A DNA stretch of 42,632 nucleotides from Alicyclobacillus tolerans. Its GTDB lineage: Bacteria > Bacillota > Bacilli > Alicyclobacillales > Alicyclobacillaceae. Below are positions 32,620-40,770 of the stretch, piece by piece. Each line of letters opens with the position of its first letter. Position 1 is the stretch's first letter. Both the position numbers and the translations under genes were made by a program. The stretch lies in contig NZ_JAJFNK010000043.1 in assembly GCF_021739485.1 (NCBI RefSeq), forward strand, positions 1-42,632, written 5' to 3'. The notes below the pieces were generated by a model. It saw only the letters and a list, made by a program, of their open reading frames with translations. It ran no database searches and had not been told where the DNA came from.

Positions 32620-34599
32620 TTGAAGGTACGAAACAAGCTTGCCTTAAGTTTTGCTGGAATTCTCGTCATTCCATCCGTTGTACTGGGCACTTTGTCGTAC
32701 AATGTGGCCAAAACTGGGCTTGACAATCAACAGACACAAAATACTTCAGAAAACGTTCAGCTACTCAATCAAGACATTACGACGTTTTTGACAGAACAAG
32801 AAAATAACGTTCAGTTTTTGGCCCATCAATTACAAACTGTCACCAATACCCAAAATCAAGGTCACGCAATTTCAAACCTGTTAAAAACCTACGTTCAAAC
32901 TCATCCAAATGTGGAACAGGCATACCTTGGGACATCTACCGGGGGATTTATCCAATCAGGAAAAACATCTGTTGGTTATGACCCTAGACAAAGCTCATGG
33001 TACAAAGCGGCAATCAATAACCCAGGTAAGGTCATCATTGCTTCTCCCTACGTTTCATCTTCAAATAAATTTGTGGTTACTCTGGCTCAGAGTTCTCCGG
33101 ATGGAACGGAGGTTGCAGCGGAAAACCTGGACTTAGCCGAGATCAATCAGCTGACTGCGAATACAAAAGTGGGTCAAAAAGGGGTGGCTTTCGTATTTAC
33201 TCCGGAAGGCACGTACATAGGCTCAAAGTTGTTTAAACCGGGTTCGGCCGTTGCTCCAACGGGTGTGCCAGTAGCGACATTTGACCATTCCATTTCAGGC
33301 ACCACCCGGTACAAGTTAAAAACCGGCAGTTATCGTACAGCGTACTTTACAACGAATGCATTGACGGGTTGGAAAGTTGCTGGAGCGATGGACTTATCAG
33401 AACAAGCTGCCATTGCACAACCTATTTTAACTACGACTTGGATCGACATTTTAGTTTTTCTCATTGTCGGGATCATTCTCATCTATTTTATCTTGAAATC
33501 CATCACGGGTCCTCTCAAGAAACTCGTTTCGGCATCTAACGAGGTCAAGGACGGAGATTTAACAGGTAGACTTCAAATGACAAGCAAAGACGAGTTGGCC
33601 CATGTTGGGGACGCGTTTCAACAAATGGTGGATTCGCTTCGGAATGTTCTGGGTGAGGTCGCCCAAACGTCGCAGCACTTAGCTTCGGCATCCGAGGAGT
33701 TATCCGCTAGTGCTGTGGAGAACAGCAAAGCGACAGAACAGGTGACCCTAACGATTCAACAAGTTGCAGCCGACACTGAGGTTCAAGCAAATAGTACGCA
33801 AGGAAGTGGAAACATACTAAAAGAAATGGCGACTCACATTCAGGATATTGTGGGGGACGCGAAAGTGGTCACATCTTCGGCTGTAGAGGCTTCCGAAAAA
33901 TCCATGATGGGAAATCAGGCCGTCTTATCCGCCAAAAATGAGATGGATGCCATTCATGCCACAGTCGGAGAGCTCAGTAGCGTAGTCGATGCTCTTGGAG
34001 AACGCTCCGAACAGATTGGCCACATTGTTGATGTTATTACGGAAATATCCAATCAAACAAACTTATTGGCTTTGAATGCCGCCATTGAGGCTGCCAGGGC
34101 GGGTGAAAGTGGACGCGGGTTTGCGGTTGTCGCGGATGAAGTGCGTAAACTCGCTGAGCAGTCGGGAGAATCTGCCAAGCAAATTACGGAATTCATTGCC
34201 CAAATGCAAAGCGATACTAAGCATGCTGTCCACTCTATGGAAACAGCCAAAGGAAAAGTGGCACACGGGATGGATACTATCGAAATGGCATCAAAGCAAT
34301 TCGCGGAAATCCTGAATGCTGTCAATGCGGTGACGGGCCAAATCAAACACATTTCTGCGGCCATTGAAGACATCTCTACGGGTTCGGGGCACCTTTCCGG
34401 TGCTTTCATTGAAATTGATCGCGTTGCCACCCAGACTTCAGCGGGAATGCAGACCATTTCTGCCGCTTCAGAAGAACAACTTGCGTCCATGGAAGAAATA
34501 TCTGCTTCGGCATCGTCGCTGACAACTATCGCGGAGAAATTGGAGAAGTTAGTCAATCAATTCAAACTTTCAAAAACTAAGTGTGGGCCTCAGGAGTGA
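32620..34599 (+). CDS. Methyl-accepting chemotaxis protein with a dCache-like sensor
   Basis: The 659-residue protein has TM1 (about 8-28), a dCache-type sensor, TM2 (about 275-297), HAMP and a signalling domain with EISNQTNLLALNAAIEAARAG. The sensor has Y120, W127 and Y128 (in YDPRQSSWY) but a serine at the position of the amino-acid-binding arginine, and no aspartate after PYVSSS, so its ligand is probably not an amino acid bound in the canonical way. Its signalling domain differs more from the other two receptors here than they do from each other. TTG 32620 follows GAAGGTGAAGGA. It is expressed from site 4. Confidence 0.92.
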   Translation: MKVRNKLALSFAGILVIPSVVLGTLSYNVAKTGLDNQQTQNTSENVQLLNQDITTFLTEQENNVQFLAHQLQTVTNTQNQGHAISNLLKTYVQTHPNVEQAYLGTSTGGFIQSGKTSVGYDPRQSSWYKAAINNPGKVIIASPYVSSSNKFVVTLAQSSPDGTEVAAENLDLAEINQLTANTKVGQKGVAFVFTPEGTYIGSKLFKPGSAVAPTGVPVATFDHSISGTTRYKLKTGSYRTAYFTTNALTGWKVAGAMDLSEQAAIAQPILTTTWIDILVFLIVGIILIYFILKSITGPLKKLVSASNEVKDGDLTGRLQMTSKDELAHVGDAFQQMVDSLRNVLGEVAQTSQHLASASEELSASAVENSKATEQVTLTIQQVAADTEVQANSTQGSGNILKEMATHIQDIVGDAKVVTSSAVEASEKSMMGNQAVLSAKNEMDAIHATVGELSSVVDALGERSEQIGHIVDVITEISNQTNLLALNAAIEAARAGESGRGFAVVADEVRKLAEQSGESAKQITEFIAQMQSDTKHAVHSMETAKGKVAHGMDTIEMASKQFAEILNAVNAVTGQIKHISAAIEDISTGSGHLSGAFIEIDRVATQTSAGMQTISAASEEQLASMEEISASASSLTTIAEKLEKLVNQFKLSKTKCGPQE

Positions 34600-34665
34600 T
34601 TCTGGCCCACAGCTTTCTTTGGGTCCTGAAATAACCTCGTCGATCGGACGGAAAAGGAGAATCTA

Positions 34666-34992
34666 TTGTTGCTGCAACTTCCAATGGCTTCAAATGCCAG
34701 AGCAAAGCGAAGCAATCATTCTTTGTGGTCCATAAGAACTTTGAAAAAAACGGGGAACAAATCGGAGGCGACACAGCGTGATGAAATTCTTATAACGACA
34801 GAACACCTGCTCAACATCATTCAAATTGCCCAATGGGGGGGATTGAAAATGCGTGAAACCATTGAGCAGCTTGTGACGGAAAAACCCAACGAAACAGCCA
34901 AACATTTACTTTACCAGTGCGAGGTACAAATCCGTTCTTTGGATTGTTTAGCCGAGTCTTTACAGGAATTAAAAAGCCACAAGCAGCCATAG
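34666..34992 (+). CDS. Small unknown protein after the chemoreceptor gene
   Basis: The 108-residue protein is not recognised. It is basic at the N-terminus and helical at the C-terminus (ETAKHLLYQCEVQIRSLDCLAESLQEL), with no membrane segment. TTG 34666 is preceded by AGGAGA at 34655-34660 with 5-nt spacing. It starts 66 nt after the chemoreceptor stop with no hairpin between, so it is probably on the same transcript. A helper role in chemotaxis is possible but only by position. Confidence 0.6.
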   Translation: MLLQLPMASNARAKRSNHSLWSIRTLKKTGNKSEATQRDEILITTEHLLNIIQIAQWGGLKMRETIEQLVTEKPNETAKHLLYQCEVQIRSLDCLAESLQELKSHKQP

Positions 34993-35101
34993 CACTCTCT
35001 ATGTTCTTTTGTTTTCCCCCATTGGGTTAAAAGGTAGGTTTGTCCATTAAAGCGCTATGAAAAACGAACACTCATGGAGACTCCGGGAGTATGTTTATGA
35101 T

Positions 35102-35146
35102 TTGTCCTCGATTTGTCCTTTAATTTTCAGTGAGTGGCTTTAGACT
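35102..35146 (+). promoter_or_regulatory. Motility-type direct-repeat promoter (site 5) of the motB-fliY operon
   Basis: TTGTCC at 35102-35107 and 35113-35118 are 11 bp apart, with TAGACT at 35141-35146 exactly 22 nt downstream. The -10 is also the left arm of a 6-5-6 inverted repeat ending at 35157 (TAGACT-AATGA-AGTCTA). Confidence 0.65.
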
Positions 35147-35160
35147 AATGAAGTCTAGAA

Positions 35161-36006
35161 GTGCAATCAAGTCACGATCTTTTGCAACGATTTGACATCG
35201 AGATGGGTTGGTTACGTTCAATGAGACGTCATCGAAAGGTGAAAAGCCAGGGGCACTCCAGCACCGAGCGATGGTTGCTGACGTATTCAGATTTAATAAC
35301 CCTCTTGATGGTCTTTTTCGTGATTCTCTTTGCTATGTCCAAAATCAATGAGTACAAGTTTAATGAATTGAAGAAAATACTTGCCGTCCAGTTTCACGGA
35401 CAAACCAGTCTCTTGAATGCGGAGAGTCCCAGCAATCCAGTACCGTTACCGAAAACGGCATCGACGGATCAACAACAGCTAAACAACCTGTATACCAAAA
35501 TTCAACAGTACATTCAACGAAATCATTTGCAAAATAAGGTCTCTGTTTATAACGAACCACGTGGTGTTCAAATTACGTTTCGCGATGTGGCTTTATTCGA
35601 CACTGGATCTGCACAACTTCTATCGAATGCCCTTCCAGCGCTTAAAGGCATTGCACCTTTTTTCAATACAGTGCCTAATACCATTTTGGTCGAAGGATAT
35701 ACAGATAACCAACCGATTCATACTGCAGAATTCCCATCGAACTGGCAGTTGTCTGCTTCACGTGCCATCAGTGTACTTCAGTTTTTACAAGGTCAAAACA
35801 TTAACCCGAACCGAATGGCTGCCGTGGGGTATGGGCAGTACCACCCAGTCGCACCCAACGACACGTCGAACAACCGGCAATTGAATCGACGAGTGAACAT
35901 CGTGGTTTTAAAGAGCGGCCTTGCATTTGACAGTCACAATGGTCAATCTCCAAATCCTGTGAGTTCATCGAAGGGTGTGGGAACACGGGACTTTCCACAA
36001 GGTTAA
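35161..36006 (+). CDS. motB: Flagellar stator protein MotB family (OmpA-like domain)
   Basis: The 281-residue protein has the MotB plug and ion-channel helix as RWLLTYSDLITLLMVFFVILFAMS, with the essential aspartate in YSDL, and a C-terminal OmpA-like peptidoglycan-binding domain (ILVEGYTDNQPI and NWQLSASRAISVL, GYGQYHPVAPNDT, NRRVNIVV). The start is uncertain: GTG 35161 is only about 8 nt after the predicted transcription start and has a poor ribosome site; ATG 35203 and ATG 35221 are alternatives that would still keep the channel helix. No motA is adjacent, which is unusual. The gene heads the fliK-flgD-fliM-fliY run. Confidence 0.9.
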   Translation: MQSSHDLLQRFDIEMGWLRSMRRHRKVKSQGHSSTERWLLTYSDLITLLMVFFVILFAMSKINEYKFNELKKILAVQFHGQTSLLNAESPSNPVPLPKTASTDQQQLNNLYTKIQQYIQRNHLQNKVSVYNEPRGVQITFRDVALFDTGSAQLLSNALPALKGIAPFFNTVPNTILVEGYTDNQPIHTAEFPSNWQLSASRAISVLQFLQGQNINPNRMAAVGYGQYHPVAPNDTSNNRQLNRRVNIVVLKSGLAFDSHNGQSPNPVSSSKGVGTRDFPQG

Positions 36007-36056
36007 AGCAGTCGACTCAATAAGGTCATGACACGGTTTGAAAGGGGGCGTAATAC

Positions 36057-37496
36057 TTGAATCCAATTCCCGCACAGTTAATGCCGAGTATTCCGCAGAA
36101 CCAGGGGTCAGCGGGGGAGAGCGTTTCCGTAAAAAAAGGTACACCACTCAACGCGAACGATTCCTTCGCAACACTCCTTGAGAGCGCCGTTGAATTGGCC
36201 AAGGGGTCATACGAAGAACCTGTCTCCAATTTACCCAAGTCAGATCCAAAACGAACTACGGATTTCAGTAAAAACGACAAGGTGTCGTCTAAAAAGGCAG
36301 CAGCGAGTGGGGAGTCGTCTTCCTCTAGTGTTCAGACGGGAACATCAGGTGTTCTGTCCACTTCTGCGTTGTCAGGACTTACCGTTTCAACGACAGCCAA
36401 CGAGTTAGCAACGTCAATGCTTGTAAAGGGCACGACGCAACAACGAGGTTCCCGGTCTAACCAACCTAGCGTGGCGGCACGTGGGGTCAGTCGCCGTGGT
36501 GGAAAGAACGGAAGGCTGACGATGAAATGGACCAAGAGTTTGAAGGTGGGGCAGCGGTCAGGAGTTCAGACTGGGCTGTTGCTCCCTCTTTCGTCCCCTT
36601 TAACGACCCTGCCACTCCCTGCCTCATCGACAGGCCGTACTCCGGAGGCAAAACCAGCATCTTCAACGGCCTCTGTGGTGGTCCCGCAAACTGCGACGAG
36701 AGTGAGTCGCGATTCGTCTCAAACTCTAAACACTTCCGGCCTTGCAGCAACACAGAGTGCCAATGGGGAAGGGGTTCTGTCGAAAAACTTGAATCGAAGT
36801 CGAATACCAACGAGTCCTCCGGGTCCAGGAAGCGCAAGTCCACTGCGGCAGAATCCAAGGGAAATTTTGGCCCAGCATCTCTTGAACCGGGGGATCCCGG
36901 TTACAACGCCGCATCAGGTACCCAATACCGGAAGCCACGGAACCACACCAACGGCTGGTTCGGTGCCCGTGGCCCCCATTGTTTCTCAACCAGAGGTTTT
37001 AGTCGGTCCTTTTCATACGCAAATCGGACCACAAGTGGCGATCAATGCGTCAGACCCACAGGCGTATGAGAAATTCAGCCAACTGATTGTGAAGCAGGTC
37101 CGCACGGCTCCCAATACTCTCCAGGTACAGGTTCAACCTCAAGGCATGGGAACCTTGCTGATATCTGTAACAAAGCAGTCTCAAGGAATTCAAGTGCACG
37201 TTGAAGCAAACCAGTTGCAAACGGTTCAATGGCTGAATCAAATGGGTCCGCAAATCAGCGATGCTGTGAAAAATAATGGGGTTCAGTTAACGGGAATACA
37301 AATTGCATATGGCAATACGTCCATGTCCAACAGTGCCGGAGATACATCTACAGGGCAACAATCCTCGTCGCGGCGAGGCAGGACAAATACGATCCGCCAG
37401 GTCACAGCTTCAAACAGAGGTTCTCAGGTACCGGCGGGCGCCGATACCGTGTCCCCGATTGGGGGTTCAACGCGCGGCATCAACATCCGGGTATAG
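36057..37496 (+). CDS. fliK: Flagellar hook-length control protein FliK
   Basis: The 479-residue protein has a long, poorly conserved, Ser/Thr/Pro-rich N-terminal part that is probably disordered and a C-terminal Flg_hook domain (about 345-425: TAPNTLQVQVQPQGMGTLLI, VHVEANQLQTVQWLNQMGP, ISDAVKNNGVQLTGIQI). Pairing of LGxLxVxV-like strands and a late helix is the FliK fold. In the known system FliK measures hook length and switches export specificity. TTG 36057 follows AAGGGGG with 8-nt spacing. It starts 50 nt after motB and precedes flgD, the usual fliK-flgD order. Confidence 0.87.
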   Translation: MNPIPAQLMPSIPQNQGSAGESVSVKKGTPLNANDSFATLLESAVELAKGSYEEPVSNLPKSDPKRTTDFSKNDKVSSKKAAASGESSSSSVQTGTSGVLSTSALSGLTVSTTANELATSMLVKGTTQQRGSRSNQPSVAARGVSRRGGKNGRLTMKWTKSLKVGQRSGVQTGLLLPLSSPLTTLPLPASSTGRTPEAKPASSTASVVVPQTATRVSRDSSQTLNTSGLAATQSANGEGVLSKNLNRSRIPTSPPGPGSASPLRQNPREILAQHLLNRGIPVTTPHQVPNTGSHGTTPTAGSVPVAPIVSQPEVLVGPFHTQIGPQVAINASDPQAYEKFSQLIVKQVRTAPNTLQVQVQPQGMGTLLISVTKQSQGIQVHVEANQLQTVQWLNQMGPQISDAVKNNGVQLTGIQIAYGNTSMSNSAGDTSTGQQSSSRRGRTNTIRQVTASNRGSQVPAGADTVSPIGGSTRGINIRV

Positions 37497-37527
37497 CAGA
37501 AATAGTTTTCATAAACGGGAGTGAGTC

Positions 37528-37917
37528 ATGATGACTACAACAAACTCGGTCGGCACCAATGCACTGAGTCAAAACGCATTTTTACAGCTGATGGTCGACC
37601 AAATGAAAAACCAAGACCCCTTAAACCCGCAAAGCAACTCACAATTCTTGGCACAACTTGCACAGTTTACGTCACTAGAGCAAATGACCAATATTGCTCA
37701 GACGGACACCAAGGTTCTCAGTGCCCTTCAAAATCTGCAGCAAGTCACCGAAGTATCCATGGTTCATCAAATGCTAGGCACAACTGTACAGGTTAGCACC
37801 TCAAATGGGCAGACGGTTTCTGGAACAGTGTCGGCAGTAAAATTTAATCAAGGACAGCCCTATGTTGTCGTTAACGGCACTGACTACGCATTAAGCGACA
37901 TTGTGGAGATGTCATGA
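37528..37917 (+). CDS. flgD: Flagellar hook-capping protein FlgD (short form)
   Basis: The 129-residue protein begins with the FlgD hallmark FLQLMVDQMKNQDPLNP and QFLAQLAQFTSLEQM, followed by a small beta-rich C-terminal part (GTTVQVSTSNGQTVSGTVSAV). It lacks the Tudor/fibronectin domain of proteobacterial FlgD, as is usual for Bacilli. FlgD is the scaffold for hook assembly. ATG 37528 follows GGGAGTGAG; ATG 37531 is equally close. It ends 4 nt before the next gene. Confidence 0.92.
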   Translation: MMTTTNSVGTNALSQNAFLQLMVDQMKNQDPLNPQSNSQFLAQLAQFTSLEQMTNIAQTDTKVLSALQNLQQVTEVSMVHQMLGTTVQVSTSNGQTVSGTVSAVKFNQGQPYVVVNGTDYALSDIVEMS

Positions 37918-37921
37918 CAGG

Positions 37922-38200
37922 ATGGACACAAGTTTGGTTTTTAGTACGCATGCAAAATATCGTATGGAACAACGCGGATTGCACCTGGTCGAGTATGAAA
38001 TGTCTAAGCTGGAACATGCAGTAGATTTAGCACAGAACAAGGGTGCAATAGACGCTTGTATTTTATATGGAGAGACGAGCTTTATCATTCACGTTCCCAA
38101 ACGCATGGTGGTAACGGTCATGGCCGTCCGGGGGGAGTCGACGGTCATTACAAACATTGACACGACCATTGTTGTTGGGCATACTGAAGGGATTTTATAG
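37922..38200 (+). CDS. Small flagellar operon protein (TIGR02530-like)
   Basis: The 92-residue protein matches the small family found after flgD in Bacilli. FSTHAKYRMEQRGLHL at the start and FIIHVPKRMVVTVMAV and ITNIDTTIVV at the end are its conserved blocks. The function is unknown, but it is strictly linked to hook genes. ATG 37922 is preferred, since family similarity begins just after it; TTG 37901 lies inside flgD. In most Bacilli flgE follows; here fliM follows instead. Confidence 0.82.
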   Translation: MDTSLVFSTHAKYRMEQRGLHLVEYEMSKLEHAVDLAQNKGAIDACILYGETSFIIHVPKRMVVTVMAVRGESTVITNIDTTIVVGHTEGIL

Positions 38201-38223
38201 CTCTAATGTGGAGGAAGTAAACG

Positions 38224-39219
38224 GTGGCAGATGTATTATCTCAGTCCGAAATCGACGCCCTTTTATCTGCACTTCAAAGTGGGGAAGTTCTCCCCGACGA
38301 AATTAGGGAGCACGAGGCCGAGAAAGGAGCCAGGGTTTACGACTTTCGTCGTGCAATGCGGTTTTCAAAGGACCATATGCGGATTCTGCGACGAATCCAC
38401 GAGAACTTTGCCCGTATGATGGCTACCCATCTCTCCGGCGAATTAAGAAGTGTCGTCCAAATTCAAGTGGAATCGGTCGAACAGCTTCCCTACGACGAGT
38501 TTATTCGATCCATCCCTGCACTGACCATCATACAACTAATGGGTTTTGAACCTTTGCACGGGAAAGTAGCGATTGAGATTAATCCACAAATTGTCTTTGG
38601 AATTCTCGACCGGATGATGGGCGGGGATATTCGCGGTCCATATCGAGAGAGGGAACTCACAGAGATCGAGGCCGTGCTCGTAAAAAGATTGCTGGCTTCT
38701 ATGCCTCGGTTGGTTCGAGATTCGTGGCAGAGCGTGGCTGAGTTGTCACCAGAGTTGTTGTCTCTTGAAACGAATCCACAATTTTTACAATTAACCACTC
38801 CAAACGAAACCGTGCTGGTCATTACCATTAGTGCCCATGTTGGGGGAACTTCCGGACTCATTAACATTTGTATTCCGCATGTCACTCTTGAACCCCTGAT
38901 TCCAAAACTTACAAACCAAAATTTTTTGGGAATGAACCTTCAGTCAAAAGTGCGGCAGGAAGACGCCGAACAGATTCGCATGCAACTCCAACAAGCGAGC
39001 GTTCAGCTGACAGTTCAACTGGGAGGAACCCAAATTTTCCTCAATGACATAGCGGAGCTTGAAGTGGGAGACTTAATTCCATTGGATGCCTCCATTAACA
39101 ATCCGGTTGTTGTGGACGTCGATGGGATACCGTCCTTTCTGGGGGCGATAGGAACGAGCCGTCGGAAGTATGCGATAAAAATCTTGAAAGAATACAGAGA
39201 GGAAGAGTACCTTGAGTGA
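38224..39219 (+). CDS. fliM: Flagellar motor switch protein FliM
   Basis: The 331-residue protein starts with VLSQSEIDALLSAL, the CheY-P-binding peptide, then has the CheC-like middle domain (FARMMATHLSGELRSVVQIQ and FGILDRMMGGDIRG) and a C-terminal SpoA/FliN-like domain (ASVQLTVQLGGTQIFLNDIAELEVGDLIPLD). FliM forms the C-ring with FliG and FliY and sets rotation direction. GTG 38224 is set by GGAGG upstream. Its last codons overlap the start of fliY by 8 nt. Confidence 0.95.
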   Translation: MADVLSQSEIDALLSALQSGEVLPDEIREHEAEKGARVYDFRRAMRFSKDHMRILRRIHENFARMMATHLSGELRSVVQIQVESVEQLPYDEFIRSIPALTIIQLMGFEPLHGKVAIEINPQIVFGILDRMMGGDIRGPYRERELTEIEAVLVKRLLASMPRLVRDSWQSVAELSPELLSLETNPQFLQLTTPNETVLVITISAHVGGTSGLINICIPHVTLEPLIPKLTNQNFLGMNLQSKVRQEDAEQIRMQLQQASVQLTVQLGGTQIFLNDIAELEVGDLIPLDASINNPVVVDVDGIPSFLGAIGTSRRKYAIKILKEYREEEYLE

Positions 39220-40339
39220 CACACAGTTATCGCAAGCCGAAATTGACGCACTGCTTGGAAATAGCACACTGGCGGAGGAACCTGTGCTCGGAGAATTTGA
39301 CAAAGACTTGCTTGGGGAAATTGGCAACATTAGTTTTGGATCTGCAGCGACGTCCCTCTCTTCTTTACTTCACCAACGCGTAGAAATTACAACTCCTCAC
39401 GTAACACTGTTCAACCAAAAGGAACTTCCGAATGAATTTCCAAACTCCTATGCAATTGTAGCTGTGAGTTTTACCGAGGGATTGTCAGGAGTGAATGCAC
39501 TGGCTATTGAAGTCGACGATGCAAAGATCATCGCTGATTTGATGATGGGGGGGAGTGGGGAAAACATTTCCATTGAACTCAATGAATTACATTTGAGTGC
39601 TGTGGGTGAAGCCATGAATCAGATGATGGGGAATGCAGCAACGTCTATGTCGACGTTCTTTAATCGAGCCATCAATATCTCACCTCCTCAAGTCGAGGTG
39701 ATTGAGTCTGTCACTGCTGAGAAGATGGGGCTTGGTGCCCCAGAATGGCTCGTTAGCGTGGCATTTCAATTAAAAGTAGGAACTCTTATCGATTCCAAAA
39801 TCATGCAACTGATTCCGTTGGATTTTGCCCAAGAGATGAGCAGCATCCTGATGCAAGGTGAATTAGACTCGTCCTCAGGGCTCAAGCCTGAGGATACGTC
39901 CATGTCGGAGACTGGCACCGCGAACTTGTCCATGCCTGCATTGGATACCACCATGGCTCCGGCTGGTCATACGGCTGTCACTGTCCCGGCACCATCAATA
40001 CCTTCTCCGTCAGTTACTCAGAAACCTGTATTTACAGATCTCAGTTCCAGAGACGTGCTGGGGCAAAAGGAAAAAGAGCCGCGCAATCTGTCGTTGCTGC
40101 TCGACGTCCCGTTAACCGTAACGGTTGAGTTAGGTCGAACCCGAAAACCGATTCGCGATGTGTTGAATTTGGGGCCAGGTTCTGTTTTGGAGTTGGACAA
40201 ATTGGCGGGGGAACCAGTGGATATTTTGGTGAATGGAAAACGGATCGCTATGGGTGAAGTGGTTGTCATTGATGAAAACTTCGGTGTACGAGTCAGGGAT
40301 ATTGTCAGTCAGGGCCAACGTATAAAGGAGTTGCAATAG
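39212..40339 (+). CDS. fliY: Flagellar motor switch phosphatase FliY
   Basis: The 375-residue protein has an N-terminal LSQAEIDALLGN peptide for CheY-P binding, a CheC/CheX-like phosphatase domain with two D/E-x3-N motifs (EIGNISFGSAATSL and EAMNQMMGNAATSM), a Ser/Pro-rich linker, and a C-terminal SpoA domain as in FliN (LDVPLTVTVELGRTRKPIRDVL). This is the FliY layout of Firmicutes, combining switch and CheY-P dephosphorylation roles. TTG 39212 has GAGGAA upstream and overlaps fliM, so the two are translationally coupled. No cheY or fliP-type gene follows; the flagellar run ends here. Confidence 0.95.
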   Translation: MSDTQLSQAEIDALLGNSTLAEEPVLGEFDKDLLGEIGNISFGSAATSLSSLLHQRVEITTPHVTLFNQKELPNEFPNSYAIVAVSFTEGLSGVNALAIEVDDAKIIADLMMGGSGENISIELNELHLSAVGEAMNQMMGNAATSMSTFFNRAINISPPQVEVIESVTAEKMGLGAPEWLVSVAFQLKVGTLIDSKIMQLIPLDFAQEMSSILMQGELDSSSGLKPEDTSMSETGTANLSMPALDTTMAPAGHTAVTVPAPSIPSPSVTQKPVFTDLSSRDVLGQKEKEPRNLSLLLDVPLTVTVELGRTRKPIRDVLNLGPGSVLELDKLAGEPVDILVNGKRIAMGEVVVIDENFGVRVRDIVSQGQRIKELQ

Positions 40340-40770
40340 TGAAGGTCAGCGACAGACCGTCGCTTTATCGTACCTCAAGTCTATGTGCCTTCTCCATTTG
40401 TTTGGAAATGTCATGAGGGAGGGCGAGAATGTGCTTAACCCCGGGGGAACCGGTTAGAGTTCCTGTTGCCGAATTGGCTTGTAAAATCTACAGGGGGTGA
40501 TATGCGGCCAAAGAGTCGTTCATTATAGCTTCGGTCTTACAGCTGAGGGATATTGAGGATAACTGACCGTGAACCTGGAGAATAGGCTGTCACTTGTTTT
40601 TGCTTCATGTTCTTTGTTTCTAGGTTCTGTAGAAACTAAAGCGACTGCCTCGCTGAGACAATCGCTTTAGCCTGAGGTAGAAACATCACCATAGTGTAAG
40701 CTCTATGTTGTGTGTGGCGACATAGATACTGTATCTGTGTTTAGCCCACGGAGGTATGAATTGGATCACA
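40340..40770. other. Gene-free region between convergent fliY and a chemoreceptor gene
   Basis: I see no supported gene in these 430 bases. There are three very short frames with ribosome-site-like sequences (starts near 40340, 40430 and 40502, all under 30 codons). A hairpin, CTAAAGCGA at 40636-40644 with TCGCTTTAG at 40662-40670, may end transcription from either side but lacks a clear T-run. Confidence 0.45.
40636..40670. terminator. Candidate hairpin terminator downstream of fliY
   Basis: A 9-bp perfect stem, CTAAAGCGA/TCGCTTTAG, encloses a 17-nt partly paired loop. No T-run follows on either strand. Confidence 0.45.

Noticed and set aside
34053..34556. Minus-strand open frame of 167 codons opposite the chemoreceptor gene
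   Set aside because: Alanine/serine-rich coiled-coil genes often leave open antisense frames; there is no independent support.
40340..40530. Short frames after fliY as a possible decayed fliO, fliL or cheY
   Set aside because: Translations of all three frames show no conserved residue pattern of these families.
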